A stretch of DNA of 64,000 bases from Clostridium sp. MSJ-8 (lineage in GTDB: Bacteria > Bacillota > Clostridia > Clostridiales > Clostridiaceae): NCBI RefSeq assembly GCF_018918325.1, contig NZ_JAHLQH010000029.1, positions 56,737-120,736 on the forward strand. Reading direction: 5' to 3'. The translations under genes and the position numbers were made by a program. A model generated the notes under the pieces. The model worked only from the letters and a program-made list of their open reading frames with translations. It did not search any database and was not told where the DNA came from. This document shows, piece by piece, positions 27,501-36,115 of this stretch (position 1 is its first letter; each line of letters begins with the position of its first letter).

Positions 27501-29927
27501 TGCTCCATCTTCAACCTTTGAATTAGTACCTTCAAGTCTAGAATAACCTGCAGGCAATTCTCCATCAGCAACATTATCGAAGTTTGTTTCATATAACACA
27601 TATTGATCTTCATCAGCATTCTTTGATAATACTAATAACTCACTTGTTACTCCATCTTTTTCAACTTGTAGCATATGTGGACCTGATTCTGTTACAGTTA
27701 ACTTACCATCAGATATTGTATACCATGATGAATCTCCTGTTAGTTGTAATTCAGATGCTTTTAATTCTGAACTTGTACCATCTTCTAGCGTTCCTTCAAA
27801 TACAATGTCATCTAAGTTAATGCCTTCTTGAGTGTTAGTTTTAATATATTTATCTTTAGCTTCTAATTTAGTTACCTTGTTAACTTCTTGATTATTAACT
27901 AATTCATTAATATATAACTTATATACTTCATCATTATTTAATGCCTTACTATATAGCTTAGCTGAAGAAATTTTTGCTTTCGAGCAATATTCTATTCCTC
28001 CACTTGTACTTACATCTGCACCTATACAATATCTTTGCATTAATCCACTTGGATACAATATGCTTCCTGGAGCAGTTAAACTACTTTTTAATTCTCCATT
28101 TACATATAGTTTTAACTTATTCCCATCATATGTTCCTGCCAAGTTTACATATTCATTCTTATCTACTACTGCTGAAACTATCTTATATGAATTAGAACCA
28201 TTATTGCTAACTCTAACCCAAAATTCAACTTTCATATGATTAGCATCACCTGATATTGGTGAAACTTCATAACACATACCAGAACTTTGAGTATTTCCGA
28301 ATACATCTTCTACTCCAGTAATGCCATCAAGCTTAACAGTACAAGCCATAGTCATATCATTTCCCATTTTCTGATACTTACTATCATCAAATTGATATTG
28401 ATATGCTGATGATCCATCAAATGTTGCTATATTCTTATGTAATGTATCATCATAAGAAATAACCGGATTACCAACAACCTTCATTGAATTATTTGTTTCT
28501 GATGAATCTTTTCCTTCGTTATCCGAAAAATCAACATCTAACATATCTGCACTTGGAAGTTCTACTTTTGCTAACTCCTCATCAGATGGAATTTCCCAAC
28601 CCTTAGCTGTTGTAAATGTTGTAGATATAGTATTAGTACTCTCTAAACCATACGCATTAAGTGCAGTTACTTTTACTTCATATTCTGTTCCTGCTTTTAA
28701 TCCTTGGAAAGATTCAGTTAATGTATCGCTCATTGGTAAGAAATAAAATTCTGACCATATCTTTTGACTACTATCTATTTCTCCAGTAGCTTTATTAATG
28801 AAATCAAATCTATATGAATGAACTATCTCATCATTATTATCCCCTATTGGATCATCTATGTCAGCTTGATCTATTGTTAATGTACAACCATTTTCATCTA
28901 TATTTGAAGCTTTAACTGCTGCTTCAGAACTAAAGTATGGAAGTTTACTTGTCTCTGCTCTATCATCTGTATATGTGAATCCTTCCTTGCCTTTTGCTGT
29001 ATCAAAAACCCAATCTTCTCCTATATATTTTCCAGATAGTAAATCAAGTTTTCTTACTCTTACTTGAGTTCCTGTTACATCTAATACCATCATCTGATAA
29101 GCATCTCCTGCATTTGGAGGAATTGTTCCATATTTCATTCCTGACTCCAATTCAAAGTAGCTTGTTGTTGATGTATTAATTGCTGTAAAATCTTCTTGAT
29201 CTATACTAAGTGGATCATTTAATGGATAATGAGAATGTCCTGAAAAATCAACTACTTGAGGATAATCATCTAATACATCCTTTAAATCTGCAGTATACCA
29301 ATCATCTGTACCATAGCATGTATCCTTTATCCCATGATGTTGGAATACAAATATAGGCTTAGTTGGATCTTCCTTTGTAGCTTCTTCTAATTGTTGTCTT
29401 AACCATTCTTCATCAAGCTTATAAGTACTACCCCCATATACTTCATCACTACTACGTGGACTTAATGTTATAAAATGATATCCGTTAATAACAATATTTT
29501 GCTTAGGATCATTACCTGTTGCATAAGTAAATAATTCTTCTGAATCACCCTCATGATTTCCCATAGAAGCAATTAGCTTTAATGAATCGCTTTTGTTTTC
29601 ACTTACAATATTCTTAAAAGTTTTATATTGTGTTCCTGAACCATTGTCAGTTAAGTCCCCTACTATTGCAAGTGCATCCATATTTTCATCTAATTCATTT
29701 ATAGTTGAAAATACATTTTTTAATCTGTTATTTTCCTTTGTCTTATTTGGAGCCACATGAATATCACTTATTACTGCGAATCTTAAATCTGGATTTCCTT
29801 CTAGCTTCCCATAATTTTGTGTAACCTTGGTAGCTGCATTAACTCTTATACTTGGCAATGAACTACTTAACATAGATCCTGTGATCAATGCTGCAGTCAG
29901 AATTGATATTATTTTTTTTGATTTCAT
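24531..29927 (-). CDS. Secreted 1798-residue metallophosphoesterase / glycerophosphodiester phosphodiesterase
   Basis: Signal peptide (residues 1-31, cut near VNA-AT). A calcineurin-like phosphoesterase spans ~45-300: Asp55-x-His57, GD 90-91, GNHE 123-126, His197-His198 and GHSH 230-233. A fibronectin-like segment (~330-440) and a LamG/concanavalin-like domain (~460-675) follow, then a linker, then a second jelly-roll-like domain (~775-960). Residues ~1190-1435 are a GDPD barrel (GHRGTPSQAPENT, ECDIYITKDDHLVIMHDDTVDRTTNGTG, VFVELKS). An Ig-like region (~1440-1525) and three Tyr-rich repeats (~1540-1798; EE-GTYK-YYKV-DEKG) end it. Probably releases phosphate from extracellular phosphodiesters and glycerophospholipid headgroups. 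No LPxTG or SLH anchor. GGGGGAT precedes ATG 29927; Pho-like repeats lie upstream. Confidence 0.9.
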   Translation of the reverse strand: MKSKKIISILTAALITGSMLSSSLPSIRVNAATKVTQNYGKLEGNPDLRFAVISDIHVAPNKTKENNRLKNVFSTINELDENMDALAIVGDLTDNGSGTQYKTFKNIVSENKSDSLKLIASMGNHEGDSEELFTYATGNDPKQNIVINGYHFITLSPRSSDEVYGGSTYKLDEEWLRQQLEEATKEDPTKPIFVFQHHGIKDTCYGTDDWYTADLKDVLDDYPQVVDFSGHSHYPLNDPLSIDQEDFTAINTSTTSYFELESGMKYGTIPPNAGDAYQMMVLDVTGTQVRVRKLDLLSGKYIGEDWVFDTAKGKEGFTYTDDRAETSKLPYFSSEAAVKASNIDENGCTLTIDQADIDDPIGDNNDEIVHSYRFDFINKATGEIDSSQKIWSEFYFLPMSDTLTESFQGLKAGTEYEVKVTALNAYGLESTNTISTTFTTAKGWEIPSDEELAKVELPSADMLDVDFSDNEGKDSSETNNSMKVVGNPVISYDDTLHKNIATFDGSSAYQYQFDDSKYQKMGNDMTMACTVKLDGITGVEDVFGNTQSSGMCYEVSPISGDANHMKVEFWVRVSNNGSNSYKIVSAVVDKNEYVNLAGTYDGNKLKLYVNGELKSSLTAPGSILYPSGLMQRYCIGADVSTSGGIEYCSKAKISSAKLYSKALNNDEVYKLYINELVNNQEVNKVTKLEAKDKYIKTNTQEGINLDDIVFEGTLEDGTSSELKASELQLTGDSSWYTISDGKLTVTESGPHMLQVEKDGVTSELLVLSKNADEDQYVLYETNFDNVADGELPAGYSRLEGTNSKVEDGALVLDATSKVQRVSLPDYLYMFNNYDISADVQMLSANESSRWCSIMYRIQDEPKYEYYQMAVRQNATATNGVEFAQRTTSNTWNVMNTHSYTEALKGDTSYKFNIKVFGDKVQEYINDKLMIATSNATEYQTGGIGFQTNGCKVKYDNIKVTLRESELPKTDSDRYVDVKEINNNISLAPTSVSSVNSLSDMSVVDNETAPANVMGTVNDNLEIVSSDNKVLMTIDEFINKLENKAIPVITVNSTVAAEKLANYFNENKIIDATIISENPDIINSIRTACTSIRGVLKFNDTQALTKDRMMEIIKATNSCKAKTALLDSSIITNDAVEYMQLRLISVWSQANNNSNKELYNLINSGVNGIVTSDFDKLVSIYNTYDKNSIIREPIIVGHRGTPSQAPENTMEGYKIAKDDGAKALECDIYITKDDHLVIMHDDTVDRTTNGTGRVEDYTLAELKALNVNKQYPVEYPEAKIPTLRELFELTQGTDRVVFVELKSANPKIVPALKKLVEEMGVEENTVTISFNKDQIQRMQELMPWASCGFLNGIGVNGAVTEGLNNVFINTGSQNSTFNPSYGCINKEIVEELKHRGMTVWPWTYNNYSSFKEAFLNGVYGLTTNYSQWASNWLSDVTTEEGSYDVALGEKINVKGIGTTYKGETKNVDVEVIPVENNGVISIDKDNNIVGLKEGTASIMVKTVVKLNDGTDDNYVLYSTPIDVTVAQKDITVDSISTSIESKHAVVKDSIELSTLATGGQGELQYRFVVAKDGKKVFVQNYSDKNTATWIPEEAGTYKIYYKVKDEKGRLVNKSMTYVVNSELKISSIISDKDGRVDSVVNLGLKAKGGSGNKDYRIVVQKDGKSVFTQNYSDKNTAAWTPEESGTYKVYYKVRDEKGTIKVKSSIMNVKEVLTIDSYNAELDDDTKVLKLNAKATSSYDNVRYKFEVIKDGNTQYLRGYSSKTEARVKLSESGTYTVKYTAKDSNGNIISRETIVEIE

Positions 29928-30031
29928 TAATTATATCCCCCTTTGTTTCGAATACAACTACATTATAGCTATACATCTTTAAATTTAAATTTTATTGGGG
30001 TTAAAATATATTAAGAGTTATTTATATATTA

Positions 30032-30048
30032 TTAACATATTGTTAACT
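30032..30048 (+). promoter_or_regulatory. Pho-box-like repeats upstream of the large phosphoesterase gene
   Basis: TTAACA (30032-30037) and TTAACT (30043-30048) are spaced 11 bp, with TTTATA one period earlier (30021). Read on the minus strand the same stretch gives TTAACA, TTAATA and TAAATA at 11-bp steps, so either orientation is possible. It lies ~105 bases before ATG 29927. Confidence 0.5.
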
Positions 30049-30180
30049 ATTTTATTGCCTACTATTGCTACTCCACCAGATGATTTTGTCTTTCCTAATA
30101 CTGCGTTCTTTATTATTTTCAATATCTATATTATAATTACCTGAACTGACTAGGACTATAGCTATTATTATCAATATATC

Positions 30181-30288
30181 TTAATGCTTATTATATATTT
30201 TTCTATACATTAAAAAAAGAAACATCATAAATATAACGTAAACTAATATCTGCATTTTAGCATTACTTCTTAGTTTAGCTATATAAAT
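30181..30288 (-). CDS. Possible 35-residue single-span membrane peptide (ATT start)
   Basis: On the minus strand AAAAAGGAG is followed seven bases later by ATT and an open frame of 35 codons with a central hydrophobic helix (ILVYVIFMMFLFLMY) and basic ends. An internal ATG would give 24 residues. A TTAACT-N17-TATATT promoter-like pair precedes it at ~30345-30315. The non-standard start makes this tentative. The rest of 29928-30353 shows no further supported gene. Confidence 0.25.
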   Translation of the reverse strand: MYIAKLRSNAKMQILVYVIFMMFLFLMYRKIYNKH

Positions 30289-30353
30289 AACATTTCTCCT
30301 TTTTAATGCGTGAGTTTAAATATATTGTATAATAAGGTTAAAGTTAATTTATA

Positions 30354-31226
30354 TTATCTTTGTACTGCGAATTTAGCCTTGACCTTTGTTGAACAAAATT
30401 CAAGAATCATAGCACAAATAAATATCATAATTGTAATAAATCCAACTTCTGTAGTTGTAAAATAGAAACTACTTGCCATGAACAATTCAAATCCTATACC
30501 ACCAGCTCCTGCAACTGCTGCAATAGCAACTGCATTAGTGAAATTAATTTCGAATCTTAAGAATGTCCATACAAATATATATCTTATTGATGTAGGTATA
30601 ACTGCTTGAGTAACTATCTGCCAGAAAGTTGCTCCACAAGCTTTTAATGCTTCTATAACACCTTCATCCATTTCTTCAAAGGATTCTGAATACACTTTAG
30701 TTAAATATCCCACAGTGTGAAATGATAGTCCAAGTATTGCTGCAGCACTTCCAAGCCCTACAGTTACTGCAAATATTAACACCCATAATACAGTTGGTAC
30801 AGCCCTTATAAAGGCTACAACCATCTTTATTGTGTTAGATACTTTAGCATTTGTTAAATTCTTAGCTGCAAATACTGCTAATATTAAAGCTATAAAAGCT
30901 CCTACTACTGTAGTTAAAAATGCTATTGCAATTGTTATTCCTATTTGATTTAATGCTGTAGCAAAATCAAAATGGATAAGTTCCGCATGTAAGAACATCC
31001 TTTTGAAATTTTGTAATGTTTTCCCTACTGCATCCCAAAAATTTAAATCCTTATAATCAAAGGACATAAAACCTATTATTGTTAATAAACTTAGTATTCC
31101 AATAGTTGCTTTTGTATATACACTTGCTTTATCCGTACTTTTTATCTTAATTTTTCCCGAAAAAGATAGCTTTCTATTAAGATTAAGATAAGCACTAGCT
31201 TCCTGTGCACTACTTACTTCCATCAT
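30354..31226 (-). CDS. phnE: Phosphonate ABC transporter permease PhnE (second subunit)
   Basis: 290 residues with an N-terminal cytosolic extension of ~45 residues, then six hydrophobic segments. The permease loop VYSESFEEMDEGVIEALKACGATFWQIVTQAVIPTSIRYI (~175-215) and GAGGIGFELF near the end are PhnE features. Its ATG overlaps the stop of the first phnE (ATGA), so the two permeases are coupled and probably form a heterodimer. Last gene of phnDCEE. Confidence 0.93.
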   Translation of the reverse strand: MMEVSSAQEASAYLNLNRKLSFSGKIKIKSTDKASVYTKATIGILSLLTIIGFMSFDYKDLNFWDAVGKTLQNFKRMFLHAELIHFDFATALNQIGITIAIAFLTTVVGAFIALILAVFAAKNLTNAKVSNTIKMVVAFIRAVPTVLWVLIFAVTVGLGSAAAILGLSFHTVGYLTKVYSESFEEMDEGVIEALKACGATFWQIVTQAVIPTSIRYIFVWTFLRFEINFTNAVAIAAVAGAGGIGFELFMASSFYFTTTEVGFITIMIFICAMILEFCSTKVKAKFAVQR

Positions 31227-32008
31227 AGTATTACCCTCCTAACTCTATTAGATGTAAGTTCTATTAATATTACAGCTACGACTATAGATACAACTACTAA
31301 TCCTGCTGTTTGATAGTTCATACTCTTATAATAAACATCAAATGAAAAACCTATTCCTGTTCCTGTAAGTATTCCTATTAATGTTGAACTTCTAATATTA
31401 TTCTCAATTAAATATAATATCCAACTCATCATTCCTGGTAAACTAGATGGTATTACTGACTGAGTTACAATCTGAAGTCTAGAACCTCCTACTGATTTTA
31501 ACCCTTCTACTGAACTTACACTTGCTTCATCCATAATCTCTATAAATGATCTTGTAAGTATACCAAGTGATGCAAAGAATAATGCAAAATATCCTGTTAA
31601 TATATTCTGACCAAATGATAATAGAAATATTAATGCCCAAACAGAATCTGGTATATTTCTAGATATAGATGCAATAGTTCTTGCTATTGTACTAAATACT
31701 CCATTTATCCTTGTAACTTTAGAACCAAAGATAGCTAATACAATTGATAGAATTGCTGCAGTCATTGTTGCTGCTATTGATAAGAGAATTGTTTCTATAA
31801 GTTTATTTATTATATCTGGTAATTTTGCAAGTGCATTTTTATCTGGGACAAACTGAGTAAATAAGAATTTAAGTGCATTGGGAACAGCTTGTATTCCTCC
31901 TGCAAAATCAAATTCTACAAAGCTTGAACATATAAGCACTGCTACTATTAATAATATAAAAACAAATCCTATTGTTCTATTTCTCTTCTGCATTGCCTTA
32001 AGTTTCAT
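31223..32008 (-). CDS. phnE: Phosphonate ABC transporter permease PhnE (first subunit)
   Basis: 261-residue membrane protein with six hydrophobic segments. The loop SFIEIMDEASVSSVEGLKSVGGSRLQIVTQSVIPSSLPGM (~165-200) contacts the ATPase, and TGTGIGFSFDVYYKSMNYQ is PhnE-like. Located 10 bases after phnC, with TAGGAG before ATG 32008. Confidence 0.93.
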   Translation of the reverse strand: MKLKAMQKRNRTIGFVFILLIVAVLICSSFVEFDFAGGIQAVPNALKFLFTQFVPDKNALAKLPDIINKLIETILLSIAATMTAAILSIVLAIFGSKVTRINGVFSTIARTIASISRNIPDSVWALIFLLSFGQNILTGYFALFFASLGILTRSFIEIMDEASVSSVEGLKSVGGSRLQIVTQSVIPSSLPGMMSWILYLIENNIRSSTLIGILTGTGIGFSFDVYYKSMNYQTAGLVVVSIVVAVILIELTSNRVRRVIL

Positions 32009-32018
32009 ATTTCCACTC

Positions 32019-32783
32019 CTAATCTATTATAAGGTTCCCATAATCTGAACCATATATTTCATGTACTTTTTCCTTAGTTAATTCAGAAGGTTTACCATCA
32101 AATACTATTCTTCCTCCATTTATACCTATTATTCTATCTGAATAATTAATAGCAACATCTACTTGATGTAAATTCAATATACAAGTTATATTCATTTCTT
32201 TATTTATTTTCTTTATCTGATCCATAATTACTTTAGAAGAACTAGGGTCTAATGAAGCTATAGGTTCATCACATAATAATAGTTTAGGATTTTGAATTAA
32301 TGCTCTAGCTATCCCAACTCTTTGTTTCTGACCTCCACTTAATTGATCACATCTTTTATATGCTTGATCTTCAAGTCCTAGTTTCTTAAGTATATTGAAA
32401 GCATCTTGTTTTTCTTTCTCTGAATATATTCCCATTGCTCCTACTATAGAAGACTTGTATCCAAGTCTTCCATGTAGTACATTTTCAACAACACTTAATC
32501 TATCTACTAGATTGTAATGTTGAAATATCATACCTATATTAGTTCTTAATTTTCTAAGGTCTTTTTTCTTAACATCTTTTATAACTTTGTTATCAAAGAT
32601 TATCTCACCATCAGTATAATCAATTAATTTATTAAAGCATCTTAATAATGTTGATTTTCCCGCTCCTGATGGTCCTATTATTGTAACAAATTCTTTTTCA
32701 TCTACGCTGAAAGAAATATCGTCAAGCGCCTTTGTTCCACCTGTATATTCTTTACATAAATTATTAACTTGAAGCAATTCCAT
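32019..32783 (-). CDS. phnC: Phosphonate ABC transporter ATP-binding protein PhnC
   Basis: 254-residue ATPase: Walker A GPSGAGKST, signature LSGGQKQR, Walker B LLLCDEPIASLDP and switch LNLHQVDVA. The phrases MIFQHYNLVDRLSVVENVLHGRLGY and EIYGSDYGN are typical of PhnC. It pairs with the two PhnE permeases and the PhnD receptor. Confidence 0.95.
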   Translation of the reverse strand: MELLQVNNLCKEYTGGTKALDDISFSVDEKEFVTIIGPSGAGKSTLLRCFNKLIDYTDGEIIFDNKVIKDVKKKDLRKLRTNIGMIFQHYNLVDRLSVVENVLHGRLGYKSSIVGAMGIYSEKEKQDAFNILKKLGLEDQAYKRCDQLSGGQKQRVGIARALIQNPKLLLCDEPIASLDPSSSKVIMDQIKKINKEMNITCILNLHQVDVAINYSDRIIGINGGRIVFDGKPSELTKEKVHEIYGSDYGNLIID

Positions 32784-32801
32784 TATTGTACACTCCTATT
32801 T

Positions 32802-33866
32802 CTATTTAGATAATTTTCTTATTGGTTCGAACCAATCATCTTTAACTGCTATAAATTTCTCATCACCTTTTTTTGTAAAGAAACCAACACTATCTGAATC
32901 TTTTGGTACAAATATCTTTTCATTATTAGATACCTCATCAGATGTAAAATATTTAATTACTTTATCTATTACATCTTGACTTACTTCATCAGTATTGCAT
33001 ACAAATGGTGAATTAAGAACTGGTGATACTGCAATTGTTGTATATTCTTTTCCAGCCATATCTGTAAATGGATCTGCTGCTCCATCCTTAATCTTGTATG
33101 TTGTTCCAATATCATTTAACTCTCCATCTGCAACTTCTGAATAAGGCATTAATTCTGTATCACAGAATGCTGCAACATCTGATTTACCAGATAGTAAATT
33201 TACTGCTGACCCTTGATGTGAGTTACCATATGCTACTTCACTGAAGAATTTATCTGATCCACCTTCTAATAAATCATCAGCAGTTAAGTTCTTCCACTTG
33301 TCTTGTGTAGAGAAATAATTAACTATGTTAGATGTAGGAACTTTAAATCCTGATGTAGAAGAAGTTGATACAAAGCTCATCTTTTTGCCTTGGATATTAT
33401 CTATTGAATAACTATCACCATCTTTATATTCATTTGCATCTTCAGCTCTAACTGCAAGCCAGCTATAATATAGTGCATCATCTAATGTTCCAGATTCTCC
33501 ACTACTTACTAATAATGGTTGAACGGCTTTATTCTTTGTATTTGCTTCAACATATCCTTGTGCTCCTAAATATCCCATTTGAGCTGTACCATTTGCCAAG
33601 CTCTCAATTGCTACTGAATAGTCTGTAGTTAATTTACTTTCAACTTCAAGTCCTGTTGCTTCTTTTATAAGTGAAATAAATTCATTTCTTGCTTCTTCAT
33701 ATTCTCCACCTGATTCATTAGGATACCATACAAATGTGATTTTCTTTAAATCATCCTTTTTACTATTGCTGTCTGATCCTGAGTTTGAAGAACCACATCC
33801 CATAAATGTTGTTGCACATCCTACCATCATCATTGCACTTAAAACTAAAGTAATTATTTTTTTCAT
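32802..33866 (-). CDS. phnD: Phosphonate/phosphite-type binding lipoprotein PhnD
   Basis: Receptor of the PhnDCEE importer. 354 residues with a lipoprotein signal (VGCATTFMGCGSS offers two candidate lipobox cysteines). The PhnD fold shows as ITFVWYPNESGGEYEEARNEFISLIKEATGLEV, LANGTAQMGYLGAQGYVEA and SFVSTSSTSGFKVPTSNI. The preferred ligand (phosphonate, phosphite or phosphate ester) cannot be read from sequence. AGGAGG precedes ATG 33866; a TATAAT lies at 33926-33921, so phnDCEE may have its own promoter as well as readthrough from the lyase genes. Confidence 0.92.
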   Translation of the reverse strand: MKKIITLVLSAMMMVGCATTFMGCGSSNSGSDSNSKKDDLKKITFVWYPNESGGEYEEARNEFISLIKEATGLEVESKLTTDYSVAIESLANGTAQMGYLGAQGYVEANTKNKAVQPLLVSSGESGTLDDALYYSWLAVRAEDANEYKDGDSYSIDNIQGKKMSFVSTSSTSGFKVPTSNIVNYFSTQDKWKNLTADDLLEGGSDKFFSEVAYGNSHQGSAVNLLSGKSDVAAFCDTELMPYSEVADGELNDIGTTYKIKDGAADPFTDMAGKEYTTIAVSPVLNSPFVCNTDEVSQDVIDKVIKYFTSDEVSNNEKIFVPKDSDSVGFFTKKGDEKFIAVKDDWFEPIRKLSK

Positions 33867-33939
33867 TAAATTTTCCTCCTAAACATATACGTAAGCTTTT
33901 CATTACTTATTACAGTGATTATTATATATTCCTTAAATT

Positions 33940-33977
33940 AAAACCATTTTACATCTATGTTAAGTATTATTGGTTTT
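33940..33977. terminator. Weak hairpin between phnPP and phnD
   Basis: Arms AAAACCA / TGGTTTT (33940-33946 with 33971-33977), followed by T residues on both strands. Only 7 bp with a 24-base loop, so partial termination or readthrough is likely. Confidence 0.35.
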
Positions 33978-33980
33978 TTG

Positions 33981-34793
33981 TTATAATATCTTTAATGCCT
34001 CTTCTGGAGACTGTACATCCCCTAATTCAATGTCTTTATCTCCATACTTGCCATGATAATCAGTTCCTCCTGTTAAAAATAGATTAAATTTTTCTGCATA
34101 TTCTTTAATCTTCTTAACATCATTAGTTGTATTTTTAGGATGATTTATTTCTATTCCTTTTAATCCACACTGAACCAAGCTCTCAATAATGTCATAAGAG
34201 TCAAATTCACCAGGGTGTGCTAATACTGGTATACCTCCATCTGCTACTATAGCCTTTACAGCATCCTTTGCATCTACATATTCAATATCCATTGCACATA
34301 CACCATTATTCTTAAATAATCTATAATACAATTCACAGTAAATACTATCACAATAATGCTTGTTAATAAGCTCTTCCATAATATGCTGCTTATATAGAAC
34401 CTTACTTGTCTCACAAGCTTTACTCAAATTAGCTAAGGATATATCATATCCTTCTTCTATTAGAATAGCTGCTTGCTTTAGAGTATTACTATTTCTCTTA
34501 ACTAACGTTTTACTACACAAATTATTTATATTTTTTCCTTCTAATGATATGTTATATCCTAGAATGTGAACTCTTCTCTTTCTATCATAATCATAAGCAG
34601 ATATCTCTACTCCAGGAATAACCTTTATACCATACTTCTTTCCTAACTCTATAGCCTCACCAAGTCCTCTAGTTGTATCATGATTAGTTATTGCAATATG
34701 TGTTAATCCTTTTTCCTTTGCCATTTTAATTACTTCTTCATTAGAATATGACCCATCTGAATAAGTTGTATGAATGTGTAAATCTCCTAACAT
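33981..34793 (-). CDS. phnPP: PHP-domain phosphodiesterase, probably PhnPP (cyclic ribose phosphate hydrolase)
   Basis: 270-residue PHP superfamily enzyme: metal ligands in DLHIHTTYSDGS, GVEISAYD, LAHPGEFD and GGTDYHGK. PHP proteins in C-P lyase operons (PhnPP) hydrolyse 5-phosphoribosyl 1,2-cyclic phosphate in two steps to ribose 5-phosphate and phosphate, replacing PhnP and making PhnN unnecessary. Neither phnP nor phnN is present here, which supports that role. Its ATG overlaps the phnL stop by 7 bases. Confidence 0.82.
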   Translation of the reverse strand: MLGDLHIHTTYSDGSYSNEEVIKMAKEKGLTHIAITNHDTTRGLGEAIELGKKYGIKVIPGVEISAYDYDRKRRVHILGYNISLEGKNINNLCSKTLVKRNSNTLKQAAILIEEGYDISLANLSKACETSKVLYKQHIMEELINKHYCDSIYCELYYRLFKNNGVCAMDIEYVDAKDAVKAIVADGGIPVLAHPGEFDSYDIIESLVQCGLKGIEINHPKNTTNDVKKIKEYAEKFNLFLTGGTDYHGKYGDKDIELGDVQSPEEALKIL

Positions 34794-35485
34794 ACAATGC
34801 CTCCCTTTTCCATATTGTAAGTCTTATCACACAATCCTTCCATGAATTCTATATCATGGAATATACCTATCATAGTTGTTCCTTCTGATTTTAATTGTTC
34901 TATAAGTTCTCTAACTTTTATCTTAGATGCATTGTCCAAACTTGCAGTAGGTTCATCAAGAAGTAGCAATCTAGGATGCTTAACCATTGCTCTAGCAATA
35001 TTTAATCTAAGTTTTTCTCCACCAGAGAAATTATTAGGATAACTATCCCATAATTCCTTATCTAACTCAAAATGACTAAGCATTTTTACAGCTTCCTCTT
35101 CTGCCTTTTCCTTATCAGCACCCATTTCAAGTAGTGCCTCTTCTATAATTTGTCTAGCTGTTGTTCTTGGCATACAATTAAGGAACTGAGAAACATAACC
35201 TATTTCATATTTACGAAGATATATTATTTCTCTCTCACTTGCTGTAGATAAATTAATATCTCCAAACTTCTTTGATCTATACCATATGTCTCCTTCTTCT
35301 GGCAAATATGTTCTGTATAAACATTTAAGTATTGTTGATTTACCACTACCACTTTTACCAGTAATTCCTATGAATTCTCCTTCATTAAGAGATATATTTA
35401 TATTTTTTGATGCTTTTATATGCTTATTTAAGCTATGAATAGTAAAAGATTTACTTAAATTCTCTATCTTAATCATTTCCTTCAT
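34787..35485 (-). CDS. phnL: C-P lyase ABC-type subunit PhnL
   Basis: 232-residue ATPase-like subunit: Walker A GKSGSGKST, signature FSGGEKLR, Walker B LLLLDEPTASLD, and the PhnL-type QFLNCMPRTTARQIIEE insert. It is required for phosphonate breakdown, binding PhnK/PhnJ rather than energising transport. The frame opens at 35524, but AAGGAG nine bases before ATG 35485 fixes the start. It overlaps the hexapeptide transferase gene by 17 bases. Confidence 0.93.
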   Translation of the reverse strand: MKEMIKIENLSKSFTIHSLNKHIKASKNINISLNEGEFIGITGKSGSGKSTILKCLYRTYLPEEGDIWYRSKKFGDINLSTASEREIIYLRKYEIGYVSQFLNCMPRTTARQIIEEALLEMGADKEKAEEEAVKMLSHFELDKELWDSYPNNFSGGEKLRLNIARAMVKHPRLLLLDEPTASLDNASKIKVRELIEQLKSEGTTMIGIFHDIEFMEGLCDKTYNMEKGGIVC

Positions 35486-36110
35486 CTTGACAACTCTCCT
35501 TATAATATTTATCTGCAAATTCATCTGCGTCTAATAAAAAATCCTTAAAATCCCTTTTTATCTTTTCATGACTCCAATTCCATAGTTTAATGTTTTTTAA
35601 CTTATTAATTGTTTCTTCTGAAAATCTATATCTAATTCTTTTTGCAGGAACTCCACCAACTATTTCATAATCAGCTACATCCTTGGTAACTACTGCTCCG
35701 CTTCCTATAATTGCACCATCCCCTATAGTTATTCCTTCTCTTATAATAGCGCCATGACCTATCCAAACATCATTTCCTATAATAACTTTATTATCACGTC
35801 TAGCCTGAAAGAACTCCTCATCATCTACACAGTCAAAGCCATACATTTTTCTTCTATAAGTAAGATGATGTAATGTTGGTCTGTTCATAGGATGTTGTGG
35901 TGCACCTATTCTAACCATAGCTGCTATATTAACCATATTTCTAATTTCGACATTTTGTAATATGCAATATTCGCCGCAATAAGAATAATTGCCCATAGTT
36001 ACATTTTGTAATGTACTGTAAGGTCCAATCTCAACATAATCAGAAAAACTTGAATTTACCACAGATACATTTTCATGAATATTTACTTCCTTATTAATTA
36101 CTTTTTCCAT
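35469..36110 (-). CDS. Hexapeptide-repeat acetyltransferase-like protein of the phn operon
   Basis: 213 residues folding as a left-handed beta helix (VNIAAMVRIG, DVWIGHGAIIREGITIGDGAIIGSGAVVTKDVADYEIVGGVPAKRIRYRF). The central block GAPQHPMNRPTLHHLTYRR is characteristic of the phosphonate-operon transferase family. Expected to acylate a phosphonate substrate or intermediate; its exact substrate is not established. Lies between phnM and phnL, six bases from phnM. Confidence 0.85.
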   Translation of the reverse strand: MEKVINKEVNIHENVSVVNSSFSDYVEIGPYSTLQNVTMGNYSYCGEYCILQNVEIRNMVNIAAMVRIGAPQHPMNRPTLHHLTYRRKMYGFDCVDDEEFFQARRDNKVIIGNDVWIGHGAIIREGITIGDGAIIGSGAVVTKDVADYEIVGGVPAKRIRYRFSEETINKLKNIKLWNWSHEKIKRDFKDFLLDADEFADKYYKESCQDEGND

Positions 36111-36115
36111 ATAAA

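Noticed and set aside
27584..28195. Leu/His-rich + strand frames opposite the large phosphoesterase
   Set aside because: They are antisense shadows of its Asp/Asn/Lys-rich coding strand.
30016..30120. A 34-codon TTG-started frame reading AVLGKTKSSGGVAIVG-like sequence on the minus strand
   Set aside because: No ribosome binding site, and it overlaps the Pho-like repeats; composition alone did not justify a bacteriocin call.
33921..33977. A Pho box before phnD
   Set aside because: TTAACA occurs once on the minus strand but no second repeat at 10-11 bp is convincing.
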